Assembly: GCA_014607495.2 (NCBI GenBank)
Contig: CP053154.1
Coordinates: 2,852,001-2,916,000 of the forward strand
DNA: 64,000 bases
Reading direction: 5' to 3'
From: Carposina sasakii
Taxonomy: Eukaryota > Arthropoda > Insecta > Lepidoptera > Carposinidae
The number at the start of each line of letters is the position of its first letter. Position 1 is the first letter of the stretch. Both the position numbers and the translations under genes were made by a program. Positions 23,615 through 34,649 of this stretch are shown here, piece after piece. The notes beneath the pieces were generated by a model. The model was not told where the DNA came from. It made no database searches and saw only the letters and a list, made by a program, of their open reading frames with translations.

Positions 23615-23818
23615 TAGGTAGGCCAATAAGGGTTTCCGGAAGGTGGGCAACAGCGCCTCCTATGTTGACAACATAGTCCAAAATACAAACTGTGGTCACC
23701 AACCCGCCTGCCCAGTGTGGTGAAAATGGGCAAATACCCCCCATGGCAGTCTTATGGCGCGCCCTGGGAGAGGCCTACGTCCAGCAGTGGACTGCAATGG
23801 GCTGATGATGATGATGAC
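23615..23818 (+). repeat. RTE-type 3' end, subfamily 1
   Basis: Plus-strand fragment running from AAGGGTTTCCGGAAGGTGGG through TGTTGACAACATAGTCCAAA and the end GTCCAGCAGTGGACTGCAAT, closing in a (TGA)n tail. Opposite orientation to the copy at 8967. Confidence 0.75.
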
Positions 23819-24069
23819 ATGTAGGTACGAGTAAGTACACAGAGTTGTGTTCCCGAAATGCGGCAGACAGAACTGCAGGTTCATAAAGGTGATCCCACAG
23901 CTGTATAGCCAGGAAATGACAGCCAGGAAAATATTGATATGCTGACTTCATACTATTCTGATGCGAAAACCACTGAAAATTTCGCAGGAAATTTCAAATA
24001 ATTTCTTTTATTTTTTCAAGAAAAAAACAGTGTTGTTCGTTTAATTATGCCTTAGTTAATGGATTAGAA

Positions 24070-24555
24070 ACAAAATTTTAAATATAAGACGATTTTCAAA
24101 AAAAGTTGCGCTCAATTAAAGTCAAATAAGTAATCAACTCTATTGGAGAGTCACAAATGATCCTAAAAGAGCAATGTATCACACAATACCCAATAAGCTC
24201 ATTTAACTACAACTCAGGTGAGTTAACTTGACACCAGGCTCAAATGACGTTTGTATTAAATACAGTGTGCAAAAAAATTCAATACAATATTCATTAAAAC
24301 TAATTGACAATATGTTTTTGGCACTTTTTAGCTATAGATAAGTACATGTGATATCCCGATCTAATAACGAAGAAATATCGATAGATAATCGATGTGCATG
24401 GCACGGCCAGGTGTCATGTAGTCACAGGATTGTCCGACACAATTGGCGCGGAAAGCTAACATTGCCCATAATAAAAATAAAAATGCATTTCCTGCAAGTA
24501 ATAACACTGTCGTATAACTCCAAACAATGGTTCTTTTTCAGTATTTGCCTGGCTG
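24070..24555 (+). repeat. Interspersed repeat shared with 8645-8935, interrupted
   Basis: The blocks CTATTGGAGAGTCACAA, ATCACACAATACCCAATAAG, ACAATTGGCGCGGA and AGTAATAACACTGTCGTATA match the complement of 8645-8935. About 240 bp between the second and third blocks (24190-24430) is absent from the other copy. Confidence 0.55.
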
Positions 24556-24599
24556 TCACACACATCCCGTATTTAGCATAGCAGAGACAGGTATAAATG

Positions 24600-26712
24600 A
24601 TAAGTGACAAGTTGCAACTGATGACTTTGGTTCAATCTCCATCAATATATTGGTCACAAAATTATAAGGCTGACCCTATGAATCACCGGCAAACTTCAGT
24701 AGAGTATAAATATGTTTGTATACTTCTCTATGGTCGATATACAGCCTATCAAACTCACTCTCCCTGCGCTCCAGTCCTCAATATTAATGATTATCTCGCA
24801 CTTGTTTGCACAGTATCTATCCAGTTTAGATGGACAAGCTTCATTTGTTTTGCATGTTCACTGTATTTTAGGAAACTACAAGCGGTACTGCAAATATTTA
24901 CCCCTGTGAAATCGTAATTGGTTTAATATTTTTATGTAGAATACCATTACAATCGATCAACGTAAATTTAATGTAAAAAAAAAACTTATTGTTTAAACTT
25001 ATAACAATCGAGGCAAATACTGGTACCTATTCAATGTTTTTTAACGAAACAAGACTGTCTCCACTGCGTAAGCGAGACGCTACTATGAACAATGTAGGGC
25101 GATATCGCACATAATCATATAAACAATTCTGCTCGTGATTACCGCGCAGTGTGCTTAGGTGCATAGAGAGACTCTCTTCCAACATATTTAGTAGCATACT
25201 GTGCAAGTGCATATCTACAGTTTATGTACGATAAACATATTTTAATAGGATATTAAAACGATTAAGGCAATATAAAGCCTGCCGACTGATGTCACATAAA
25301 TACACCAAAAAGCAGATAAGACAAAAATAAACATCCAACGACATAACTTTGCAGCATACTTACTTCTACTTAACTACCTAATGTCGCTTCAAATACAGGC
25401 GAAACTTTCCATGGCCAAATTCCTTTATAAAATATTCACATATACACCAAAAACTTTGTTTTACTTCCTGCGAGGGTAAATGTGGAATTTATTGGACACC
25501 TTCCGTTTCAATTTGTGAGTCTTGAGAAGGCCTCATTCCGTTGGGAGAGCTCATTTCGAAAGTACGCAGATACTTTTACCAATATAATAATATGGAGAAA
25601 CTTTACGCATACGATATTAAATCGAAATAGGACAAAGATTTACATATACCAGTGATTTACAAACCTTGTATTGTTTCTGTCATACAAGGTTCTTATGTAT
25701 TATTATTAGTAAATTCAACAAATCATTTTTGGTAATAAGCGGATGTCTGTGACTTCGTCCGCGTAAACTTTAGAATTCGCGCTTTTTCATATCCGTAGGT
25801 TTCGAAAAATCCTATCATACCGGAAGCAATCGTACAAAAAACACACCCTTCAAGTTTCAGATCTCTAAAATCAACTGTTTCAGCCGTGCGCCACTCATAC
25901 GTATAGATAAGAAGCTCAAATTTTTTACATAATTCTCGTCAGAATGAGGCGTGATTCGAATAATATTTACAAAATCACACACTTGGCCCCATGAACGTAT
26001 AAAAAACTACGGACCGAGTCTTGTCATTGCACCTAGTGAAGCTCATAGTTAGCTCGGGAACCTATTTTAACACTATATCACCCACACATACAACCATAGT
26101 AAGCTCGGCGTCGATCATTACGCTGCTTTGACTAAATACGCACGTAACGATTTGTTACTATAATATTGAACTATGCCTACCTGTATTGAGAAATGTTGTT
26201 TCCGAAGCACATTACGTGATAAGAAGAAGCAAGGAATCACTTTTCACAGGTAATTATAGTTTGAAACACTTTATTTTGATTATTTTCTAACCAAATAATT
26301 ACATTTTTTTTTTTTATCCCGAAGGAAAGGCAAGGGGAACTAAGCCCATACAGCCTAATCATTGTTAAGTAAAATGTATTCTGAATTTATGATTAATGAC
26401 AATGATGATGAATGGAAACGTCGGGAAAATCCTCAAGAACAAGTGTAAAGTTAGTCAAAATCAAAAATTATTTACATAATTTTTGTAAACAAATATTGAC
26501 AGATATATTTTTTTTCATGACCATACAGAATCCTTCCGTCAACAAAAATAGGGTTACTAACTCCCGAATTTTTTTCCCCAGACTGTTTCGAAAATGAAAT
26601 GTGAACTTCTGGACAGATCTCTACAAAGCGTAACATACGCGCCATAAATTTGTCGAAATTTAACAAATTAAGTCACTAAAATTACACTACAGTTTATTTA
26701 CAATTTATTTAA
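24600..26712. other. Non-coding; one degraded GTGGACGCCCG-family remnant
   Basis: At about 25738-25930 the blocks TGTGACTTCGTCCGCGTAAA, TCATATCCGTAGGTTTCG and AGTTTCAGATCTCTAAAATC mark a degenerate interspersed repeat. No exon supported. Confidence 0.4.
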
Positions 26713-26998
26713 TACTAGTGGATGCCCGCAACTTCGTCCGCGTGGGCTGCAGAAAAAACAAAATGTTGAAAGTAAACGCGACAAAAACATTTTCCCGGGA
26801 TAAAAAGTAGCCTATAGGTAAGTTAAGTGAGATCTGTCACAATTATTCCTGAAAACTGCACCAAAATCGGTTTAGCCGTTTCTGAGATTAGCGTGCAGAA
26901 ACATAGAGATATACAGACAAACAGACAAAATAGAAAAACATTGTTTTGGATTCTCTTGCGTGTATAAAGTCCGCCCATTATAATTTTTTTAATATTTA
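26713..26998 (+). repeat. Interspersed repeat of the GTGGACGCCCG family, copy 2
   Basis: Starts AGTGGATGCCCGCAACTTCG, carries TTTTCCCGGGATAAAAAGTA, then AAATCGGTTTAGCCGTTTCT and GAGATTAGCGTGCAGAAACA. It ends directly beside the next inverted-repeat element at 27004. Confidence 0.75.
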
Positions 26999-27003
26999 TT
27001 TTC

Positions 27004-27410
27004 TATACAGGGTGTAAAAAGACAACGATGTTTTTTAATACCTCGTATTCTTTGTAAGGTTACGATCATTTTCTTCTATGGAACCAACCCTGGAAAACGA
27101 CAAAAAAATATGAAAAAAACTGACATTTTATTGTAAGCAATGTATTCGATTAATGCTAAAAGTACAAATGTACCTTCAAAACTAACATTAAAACATTTTT
27201 ATATGGTATATTTGAAAAAATAAATTAACCGATTTCAGATGGATTTTTTAATCAAAGTTACATTAATATTTCATTTTTTTTTACATAAATCAATATCTTG
27301 GAAACCCGTGGTTTCCCAGGGGTGCTTCCATTGAAAAAAATTATCGTGATGTTACAAAGAATACCTCGTGTATTAAAAGAACAAAGTTATCTTTTTACAC
27401 CCAGTATACA
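27004..27410. mobile_element. MITE with about 45-bp TATACNGGGTGTAAAAAGA termini
   Basis: The left end TATACAGGGTGTAAAAAGAC and the right end CTTTTTACACCCAGTATA are inverted repeats that continue inward (TTTTTAATAC...CTCG). Internal sub-blocks are also roughly mirrored (ACGATCATTTTCTTCTATGG against CCATTGAAAAAAATTATCGT). Non-coding. Confidence 0.7.
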
Positions 27411-29371
27411 GAAATCGATCTGTTACAATTTTATAACATTTTTATATAAAATATGAAAAGATTTTACTAATTAGGGTTTTTTATTTTTATTTTACAACAC
27501 CTCATATCTCATTCTGGTTTCACATACTTAAACATTGATCGCGGTCGAAATAGTGCAGTTACTTGTTTGTACCACGTTTATCCTCACTCATTTTCAGCCA
27601 TGAACTTCCAAAGTTCTCCTTTATTTCAAAACCTACATAAGGTTTGACATTCTACTATTACTATTATACTGTATTTCAGTGGTTTTTTTTTGCCGCACCC
27701 CTCGCGATAAACTCGTACATACATTCTGGTAGGAATATAATATTTATTTAAACTTTCGCGAGTTTCTTTTATTTCCATAATTTCCATATAGTAATTTTAA
27801 AAAATGTTGTTTAATAGCTATTGTGTGAAATAAAGATGTATAATAAAACAAGCAAAAATTATTGTCTTCTTTATTTATATTTGAATCACATTTTGAAACC
27901 CTACGTACCTTGCTTAAATTCTTTCTTATTTCATTAAAATCGGTTCCACTAATAACTTCAATATTATTTAAGAAATGTGTACCTAAGCTATAATTATGAA
28001 CTATATAAAACATATTTTTTTCATTCGTATGTTAACAAAATTTAGGGAAAGTTTCTTAAGCTGGCAACTCAGAAACTGTGCAAGCGCACAAGGCGCCGCC
28101 ATTTCGCTGCTTCAACTTTGCAATGACAAGACTCGGTCCATAGTTCTTTATACGTTCATGCTTGGCCCATCTATATCACAAAGTTGGTAAAAACTAGGCA
28201 GAGATATGGACCACCTTTTGGGACTTGACAAAAGAAATGAGTGGAAGTCAAACAAACTTGCTCAATGTTATGGAAGCAGGAAGTTATGAACTTGTTGATT
28301 GATTAGGAATTGGGTAGTTAATCTAGGAATAGTTTTTATTTGTTATTGCCTCAGTGTACAGTTTTCGCTCCCCTATGGGCATCAGAGGTTTGTTATAACT
28401 TTTGATATATCAGTATTATGTGGTATCGAATCACATAACACTCAATACTCAATCATTAGAAGCTTTTATTTATTGCATTCATATGTAGTTAAATTCATAC
28501 CTACGTGTAGTATTAAGATGGTACCCAGTTGATCCTTTTATTCGATTTTTTTTTCTAAACTCAAAATCTGGACGAAAATGTTTCTTTTAGCAAGTTCTTT
28601 CTTAGTTACTTACAAAAATACACATGACAGTTTTTTGACACAGAGAATGCGCAAAGGAGAGCTCCTAATTTCTTTAAAACTTTCTTACAGTAACCGTCAA
28701 CAATGCACAAAAAGTTTATTTTATAATATTGCATATAACAGAAAATTCAACTGTGAAATTTTTTCATAACAAAACTTTTTGCTAACAGGCAAATAAATAA
28801 AGGTATTTATATTATTGTTGCGGACCGGGCGCTGGTAATTAGTTAGTTGATGGGGAATCATTAATTTTAAATAATTGAAAGGGGCTGGTTTAACACTTTT
28901 TCAAAGGAGGGAAGGAATTTACTAATTTAGCTTCTCATACTTTGTACAGTCATCCAACTTAGAAAAAGTGCGTTATAAAGTCAATATTTTAGTTTGACAT
29001 TATAGTATTTAGATTGTGTATTTTTACCTTAAAAGCGGCCGGTAGGCTGACGTATCCTTAGGCTAATTTGGTACGTAATTTCCACTCTTCTACTCAAGGC
29101 CTTAGTGGATAATCGTTGTGACTCTATATTTTTGTATATCAAAGGCAATTTCTTGTACTAAATAACTTAGGTATTAATATTAATCAAAGATTAAAGGTAT
29201 TTACTTAGGTACCTAATTACGTAACCGAATCCTAAATAAATGTTATCCTGAACTGAACTGGTGAGCCAGCTTTTAGATCACTTGTCCTACTTTAACTGCA
29301 TTCTTAATAAGGTTATAGCGTATGTTGTGTTTTCTAAAGTAATAATGATGACGAACTGAATGATTAAGTAG
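27411..29371. other. No gene recognised
   Basis: AT-rich and non-coding; no element ends or splice-supported exons. Confidence 0.35.
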
Positions 29372-29588
29372 TTAAGCCTTGAGCACACCGGATGTGTATG
29401 TATGCACGTAAGCGTAGACGTACAATGTATGGAACTATCACCGCTTGACGTCTATGATTACGTCTACGCATACGCATCCAGTCTGCCCGTGCCTATATAG
29501 TTTCATACATTATAACTCAGAGGTACGTGTACGTCTACGCTTACGTATACGCATACGCAATTACGCATCCGGTGTGCTCGAGGCTTTA
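29372..29588. mobile_element. TTAA-flanked palindromic MITE, ACGT-rich, copy 2
   Basis: The termini GCCTTGAGCACACCGGATG and CATCCGGTGTGCTCGAGGC match the element at 3968-4157, with the same inner blocks (CACGTAAGCGTAGACGTAC and TACGTGTACGTCTACGCTTA). TTAA lies at the left edge and TTTA at the right. An extra inner stretch makes it slightly longer than copy 1. Confidence 0.7.
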
Positions 29589-30004
29589 GTCCATAATATA
29601 CAATATGTACGTAGTACTCTTATTTCGTTTAACATACAAATGAATATCGTAAAAAAAAAACAGAAGAAAGAATGCACTCTACTTGATGGTTATTTCTAAT
29701 TTTTTTAGTCTCCCGGAGTGTAGTCAATTTGGCTTGTCAGAAATGTCAGAATATTTTGGCTAACACTTCACGAATTCTTATCACGTTTCTTTGTCAAAAT
29801 TCTCATACGTTTTGATCGCATTATTACGTGCGTCATGAAAAACAAATGAGACGTCCGTCCATGAGTTACGTCGCTGGAATCGTCAGAAGTAAATTAAAAT
29901 ATAGAAGATTTTTTAAAACACAATCTTATTTGGACAAGAGATGCTTCTTTTCTCTTTCCAAAATCTTTGGCACTGCTGTGTCAGGGCATCTTGATATATT
30001 ACCG

Positions 30005-30455
30005 GCACATTGATATATTTTATAACCAATTAAGTAAAATTCTTACCATGTTGATAACTAAAGATAAGAACAGAACGGTTATTATAGGTGGTGACTTCAA
30101 CATAGATATACTAGATAAAACAAATAAGCAAACGAAAGAATTCTTACTCTTAATGAAAACATTTAAATTTAAACAATTAATACAGTTACCTACACGTCTA
30201 ACAAAGTCTACATCTAAATGTAAATCTAACGACCTCATATTTATTAACCAGTCATCTTTAGTTATTAATTCATATGTTGAAGATCTCGGACTCTGTGATC
30301 ACAAATCTGTAAATATTATATTAAAAACTAAAAATGCCTATGAAAATATAAACACAATATGGTATGTGGAAAAAAGGATATTCTCAAATAACAGCATACA
30401 ATACTTCAAAGACTCACTAAACGGAATAGAATGGGATAAAATAATTTATAAAAAT
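30005..30455 (+). pseudogene. Element A, part 1: endonuclease end of a 5'-truncated non-LTR retrotransposon
   Basis: From about 30010 the plus strand encodes the last third of an apurinic-type endonuclease: VIIGGDFNIDILDKTNKQTK (catalytic GDFN motif), SNDLIFIN, then LGLCDHKSVNIIL (the terminal D/S-DH motif). The reading frame runs into the inserted RTE fragment at 30456. The start of the endonuclease is missing, so the element is 5'-truncated; the sequence before 30005 is unrelated. Its later parts are at 30897-31766 and 34650-35670. The EN plus RT plan fits the Jockey/CR1 group. Confidence 0.8.
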
Positions 30456-30465
30456 AAAAATGTCA
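30456..30465 (+). repeat. Target-site duplication, left copy
   Basis: AAAAATGTCA at 30456-30465 is repeated at 30887-30896, bracketing the inserted RTE fragment. Removing the insert and one copy restores the collinear sequence of element A. Confidence 0.75.
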
Positions 30466-30886
30466 TCATCATCATCATCATTTACAGCCCTGAGAAGTCC
30501 ACTGTTGGACATAGGCCTCCCCCAACAACCTCCATTCCGACCGGTCGGAAGCAGCCTGCATCCAACCGACGCCCGCAACCTTGGCCAGGTCATCCGTCCA
30601 CCTCGCGGGTGGCCTTCCCACGCTGCGCTTGCCGATACGTGGTATCCACTCTAGAACTTTCCGACTCCATCGGCCATCAGTTCTTCGAGCTATGTGCCCT
30701 GCCCATTGCCACTTCAGCTTGCTGGACCGTTCAGCTATGTCGGTGATCTTTGTACGTCTGCGGATCTCCTCATTTCTGATTCGATCACGCAGAGAGATCC
30801 CAAGCATAGCTCTCTCCATCGCTCGCTGTGCGATCCTGAGCTTTTTTATGAGGCACATAGTTAGAGACCACGTCTCGGCACCTTGA
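30466..30886 (-). mobile_element. Inserted RTE-type element 3' fragment, subfamily 2
   Basis: The minus strand holds an open frame of 141 codons (30903-30478) whose element-derived part reads GAETWSLTMCLIKKLRIAQR, MERAMLGISLRDRIRNEEIR, KLKWQWAGHIARR, GRPPARWTDDLAKVAGVGW and ends LLGEAYVQQWTSQGCK with a stop. This is the C-terminus of an RTE-clade EN-RT polyprotein. The 3' end is a (TGA)n-type tail (TCATCATCATCATCA on the plus strand). It is 5'-truncated at 30886 and interrupts element A, so it inserted later. Confidence 0.85.
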
Positions 30887-30896
30887 AAAAATGTCA

Positions 30897-31766
30897 ATAA
30901 CAATTATAATGACTTTATGGAAGTAATCAGTAAGAACCTTCAAAACACATTCCAAAACAAAAAATTTAAATTAAAAATAAGCCTAAAAAGAGTTGGTTAA
31001 CCATAGAATGTCCTTCAGCTATTTCAAATATATTTAATGAGTTCTTTTCTTCAATTGGAGAAGACAAAAATAAAAGCAATAGTAAGCAGATACAAGGACA
31101 CCCTGTCATTAACTCTCCTACTTACTCTACGTACCTTAGACCAGTTGACAAAAAGGAAATCCTTAAAATAATAAAGTCATTAAAAAACAAACACAGCTTC
31201 GGTATAGATGACATACCAGTTATACTAATTAAAAAATGTGCCGAAGAATTATCCATTCCATTAACACTCCTAATTAACCAAAGTTTTGAAGAAGGAATAT
31301 TCTCTGATCATTTGAAAGTAGCATTAATAAAACCAGTACATAAAAAAGATCGCAAAAGTGACCCCAACAATTACAGACCTATAGCATTACTACCAACATT
31401 CTCCAAGATTTTCGAAAAAGCAATGTGCAACCGACTTTACGGCTTCTTAGAAAAAAAAATGTATTCTAGACGATAGACAAAATGGTTTCCGAAAGGCAAG
31501 ATCAACCACGCTATCAGTTTATAAATACATACAAATGGCTCTCCAACATATAAATGACCAAAAATGTGCTCTAGGAATACTTATAGATATGACCAAAGCC
31601 TATGACAAAGTGCCTTATAATATCTTACTTAATAAGTTGTATGGCTCTGTTATTCGTAGACAAGACAACATCGTTGGTTTACATCATACTTGCAAAATAG
31701 AAAACAAATAGTACAAATTGAAAACTATAACTCTGAAAATAAGGAGTTAAAAGTAATAAGATCAAA
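30897..31766 (+). pseudogene. Element A, part 2: N-terminal half of the reverse transcriptase
   Basis: The plus strand continues element A with FMEVISKNLQNTFQ and, after a frame break near 31000, FFSSIGEDKNK, the fingers/palm start KNKHSFGIDDIPVILIKKC, HKKDRKSDPNNYRPIALLPT and FSKIFEKAMCNRLYGFL. A further frame change in an A run near 31455 is followed by RQNGFRKARSTTLSVYKYIQ and the motif A region ILIDMTKAYDKVPYNILLNK. It ends around WFTSYLQNRKQIV and is cut at about 31766 by the inserted minus-strand element. Motif B (usually GVPQGS) is missing. Several frame breaks show the copy is dead. Confidence 0.8.
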
Positions 31767-32154
31767 ATAAAAAATAAAATAAAAAATAAAAATGGTATTT
31801 ATTCTCTCAAAATCATCACATATTATAGTTGAGACATCCCCAGGAAGCAAAATAGATGCTTGTGTTGGGGGGGTCTCGCTCTTGTTCCAGTTAAATCTTA
31901 GTTTTGAGTAAAATAAACATAATCCAAGTAATTTAATCTAACTTTATACTTCATCTTACATAATAATTTTCTCACAAAAATATGCGCCTGGCCATAAATA
32001 TATACAAAGAATTAGTGTATGTGAATTGTGTTTGTATGTATGTATGTGTGTGTGTGTGTATGTGTGTGTGTGCAATGTGTGCTTATAAAGATGTGTGTTT
32101 GTGTGACTGAGTAAGCATGAACTAAATGTAAATGTGTGCATCAAGTAAGCATCT
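31767..32154 (-). repeat. 3' untranslated region and tail of element B
   Basis: On the minus strand this follows the stop of the reverse transcriptase and ends in AATAAATACC and a T-rich tail made of ATTTT-like units (A-rich at 31767-31795 on the plus strand). A (TG)n-rich microsatellite lies at 32028-32073. The T-rich rather than A-rich tail is a feature of this element. Confidence 0.65.
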
Positions 32155-33966
32155 CTATACCGCTCTATTCATAACAGATTCCACCTCCTCGTAGTTCAGG
32201 GTTTGTAGCCAGGTGGAAACCACATTTTTACATTCGTGCAATTTCAAGGGGTATATATTCAACCTCTTGTTTGCCACATTATAGACAAATACAGATTGAG
32301 TAGTGTATTGCCGTTTAGAAAAGGCGGTGCGCACAGGCTTCGAAAATGCCACGGAATCTCTTCTTCTTTTTTTGGACTTCGTTAATTTAAAGGACAATGT
32401 TCTGTGTTGTTTTAATATAATACTTAAGTAGTATAGTTTTCTTACAGTTAAGAGATTACAAAGCTTGTACAATTTATCAGTAGGGTACAAAATTGGTTTA
32501 AAGTACATTACTTTTAAAAGCGAGCGCTGAGCTCTTTCTAGATTCAGAAACTTGGTTTTAGAAGCACCACCCCACACGGGTATACAATAGGTTATCACGG
32601 ACTGAGCCAGAGCAATATATATCTTCTTGAGTACCTCTCCCCGCATCACGTGGCGCAATTTTTTAAACATCCATACCAGTTTCCTCACTCTGCTTATAAC
32701 CAATTCTATATGAGTGTACCATGTAAGATTCTGATCCAACATAGCCCCAAGATACCTAACGCACGCAGTTTTTTGAATACTGGGGCAGTTGCAAAGCTTG
32801 TTGAAAGGCTCATGACACTCATGTAACTTTATCCGAAAGGAAGTAGATGGCTGCGATTTTATGTTTGGAGTGAAGCAGATAAAGTTTGTTTTAGCTGCGT
32901 TCAGAGAAAGAAGACTCGAGTTAAGCCAGACACCTACTTTTCTGAGGCCCTTCTCGGTTATGCGTTTTACTTCCTCCCAGGAGTGTCCGAAAAAGGTTAT
33001 AGCAGTATCGTCAGCATAAACAAAGACCTGTCCACTATTGATTTGTAGGTTACACAGCTCATTTATGTAGATCAGGAAGAGAGTAGGGCCAAGTACACTT
33101 CCCTGGGGTACACCAAGTGTGATACCCTCCCTCTTACTTACAACATTGCCTATTTTAACCTGCTGTTCTCTTTCGTGAAGATAACTTTCGAAAAGCGAGA
33201 GAGCAGTGCCTCTTATCCCTATGGTCTCAAGTCTACGCACCAGCAAAAGAACGGAAACGGTGTCAAAGGCTTTTTTGAGATCAAGAAACACAGTGAGGCA
33301 TCTGTACTTATTGTCAACCTTTTCCGAAATAAGAGAAGTTAAGTCCGTTATAGCATCAGTTGTTGATTTCCCTTTTCTGAAGCCATATTGTGATTTAGAG
33401 AGTATTTGATATTTATCTAGGTAACTTATTAATCTAGTATTTATAAGTTTTTCCAATACCTTAGAGATACTGGGCAATACTGATATAGGTCTAAAATTAT
33501 TTATATCACTCTTGTCACCACCCTTATGCACTGGGGTTATAATAGAACGCTTCAAAGCTCTCGGAAAGATTCCCGTTTTAAAACATAAATTTGCCAATTG
33601 ACTAATTAAGGGAATCAGAATATTTTTTGACTGCTTTAAAAACCTAACAGATATATCATCCCATCCAGATGCACTCTCTGAGTCAAGACTCGTGATTAAG
33701 CGATCAACTTCCTGATAATCGGTATCTAGTAGGACAAATGAAGACAGATTAGGTGTTGATACGCTTGCCGAGTTCGACTGTGAGCCAGACCTCGCAATAA
33801 TGTCTTCTGCTAGAGTCTTACCAATACTAACAAAGTAGCCATTAACACGATTTACCGACTCGACAGCATCCGGTGTTAAGTTAAGTAGATTACTATTTGT
33901 GTTTTTAGGGGCTTTGAACTGAGTAACTTCATTTACTGAAGCCCACAGCCTTTTTGGGTTTTTCAT
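32155..33966 (-). CDS. Element B: reverse transcriptase of a Jockey/CR1-type non-LTR retrotransposon, frame open
   Basis: An open frame of 603 codons begins (first Met) NPKRLWASVNEVT and ends MNRAV. Reverse-transcriptase motifs appear in order: GWDDISVRFLKQ (about residue 100), NNFRPISVLPSISKVLEKL, SQYGFRKGKSTTDAI, motif A FLDLKKAFDTV, motif B GVPQGSVLGPTLFLIYINEL, motif C FVYADDTAITFF with the catalytic YADD, motif D LNAAKTNFICF and the VRYLGAMLDQNLTWYTHI block, then a long C-terminal region. All palm motifs needed for activity are present. The upstream endonuclease is separated by a one-base shift at about 34005, so the protein actually begins inside the natural polyprotein. The element interrupts element A and is younger than it. 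Confidence 0.9.
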   Translation of the reverse strand: MKNPKRLWASVNEVTQFKAPKNTNSNLLNLTPDAVESVNRVNGYFVSIGKTLAEDIIARSGSQSNSASVSTPNLSSFVLLDTDYQEVDRLITSLDSESASGWDDISVRFLKQSKNILIPLISQLANLCFKTGIFPRALKRSIITPVHKGGDKSDINNFRPISVLPSISKVLEKLINTRLISYLDKYQILSKSQYGFRKGKSTTDAITDLTSLISEKVDNKYRCLTVFLDLKKAFDTVSVLLLVRRLETIGIRGTALSLFESYLHEREQQVKIGNVVSKREGITLGVPQGSVLGPTLFLIYINELCNLQINSGQVFVYADDTAITFFGHSWEEVKRITEKGLRKVGVWLNSSLLSLNAAKTNFICFTPNIKSQPSTSFRIKLHECHEPFNKLCNCPSIQKTACVRYLGAMLDQNLTWYTHIELVISRVRKLVWMFKKLRHVMRGEVLKKIYIALAQSVITYCIPVWGGASKTKFLNLERAQRSLLKVMYFKPILYPTDKLYKLCNLLTVRKLYYLSIILKQHRTLSFKLTKSKKRRRDSVAFSKPVRTAFSKRQYTTQSVFVYNVANKRLNIYPLKLHECKNVVSTWLQTLNYEEVESVMNRAV

Positions 33967-34000
33967 GGAATTTGTTATTTGTCTCCTGTTATATTCTCTT

Positions 34001-34640
34001 TTAAGTTTTTTTAATTAGGTTATTACAATAGTTACGAAAACGTTTATAGGTTATTATCAATATTTCGTTGTGTTCTTGACTTTTTAACTTTAACTGCATA
34101 CTATTTCTAAGTCTAATACATTTGATAGCACCACTAGTTATCCAAGGTTTTAGTCGTCGTTTACTACTGGAGACAAGTCTGATTTTTGTATTAGAAAGGA
34201 TGACTTTTCTGATCATTTCTATTAAATGATCAGCAAATACATTAGGATCACTGTATGTTTCAAAACATGATATGTCCATCGTCGCCACACACTTTAGAGC
34301 ATTATCAATATTCAATACACTTTTTGATTTTGGGCAATTTAGAACTTCAGACCTACATAATAAATTAAGTACTACCATAGAGTGATCGGTTATGGTAGTA
34401 TTCAGGATAGCAATGAAAGGCATAGCGTTTTTTGAGTCTAATTTCAAAATAATGTGATCCAGACATCTATCATTTCTTGTGGGTAAGCTGTGGCCAGGCA
34501 TGAAGCCATGCTGACCAATAACATTTAGATAATTTAACCTGTTATTTCGTTCATGTGCTTTTTCTGTGGGTCTTACGATTAGATTTATATTTATATCACC
34601 TATTATAACAACATTCTTATGTGACTCCACACTCTCTAGA
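34001..34640 (-). pseudogene. Element B: C-terminal half of the endonuclease, frameshifted from the RT
   Basis: The minus strand encodes VVIIGDININLIVRPTEKAH (catalytic GDIN), HSLPTRNDRCLDHIILKL and ILNTTITDHSMVVLNLL (terminal DH motif) and then a linker to YCNNLIKK. One extra A in an A run at about 34002-34010 moves the frame to a stop; the frame of the RT continues directly past it. The first half of the endonuclease is absent, so the element is truncated at the junction near 34640. No ATG supports this frame as an independent gene. Confidence 0.85.
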
Positions 34641-34649
34641 CATAGAGTT

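Noticed and set aside
31956..32144. Thr/His-rich frame on the minus strand
   Set aside because: Caused by the (TG)n microsatellite in the 3' UTR of element B.
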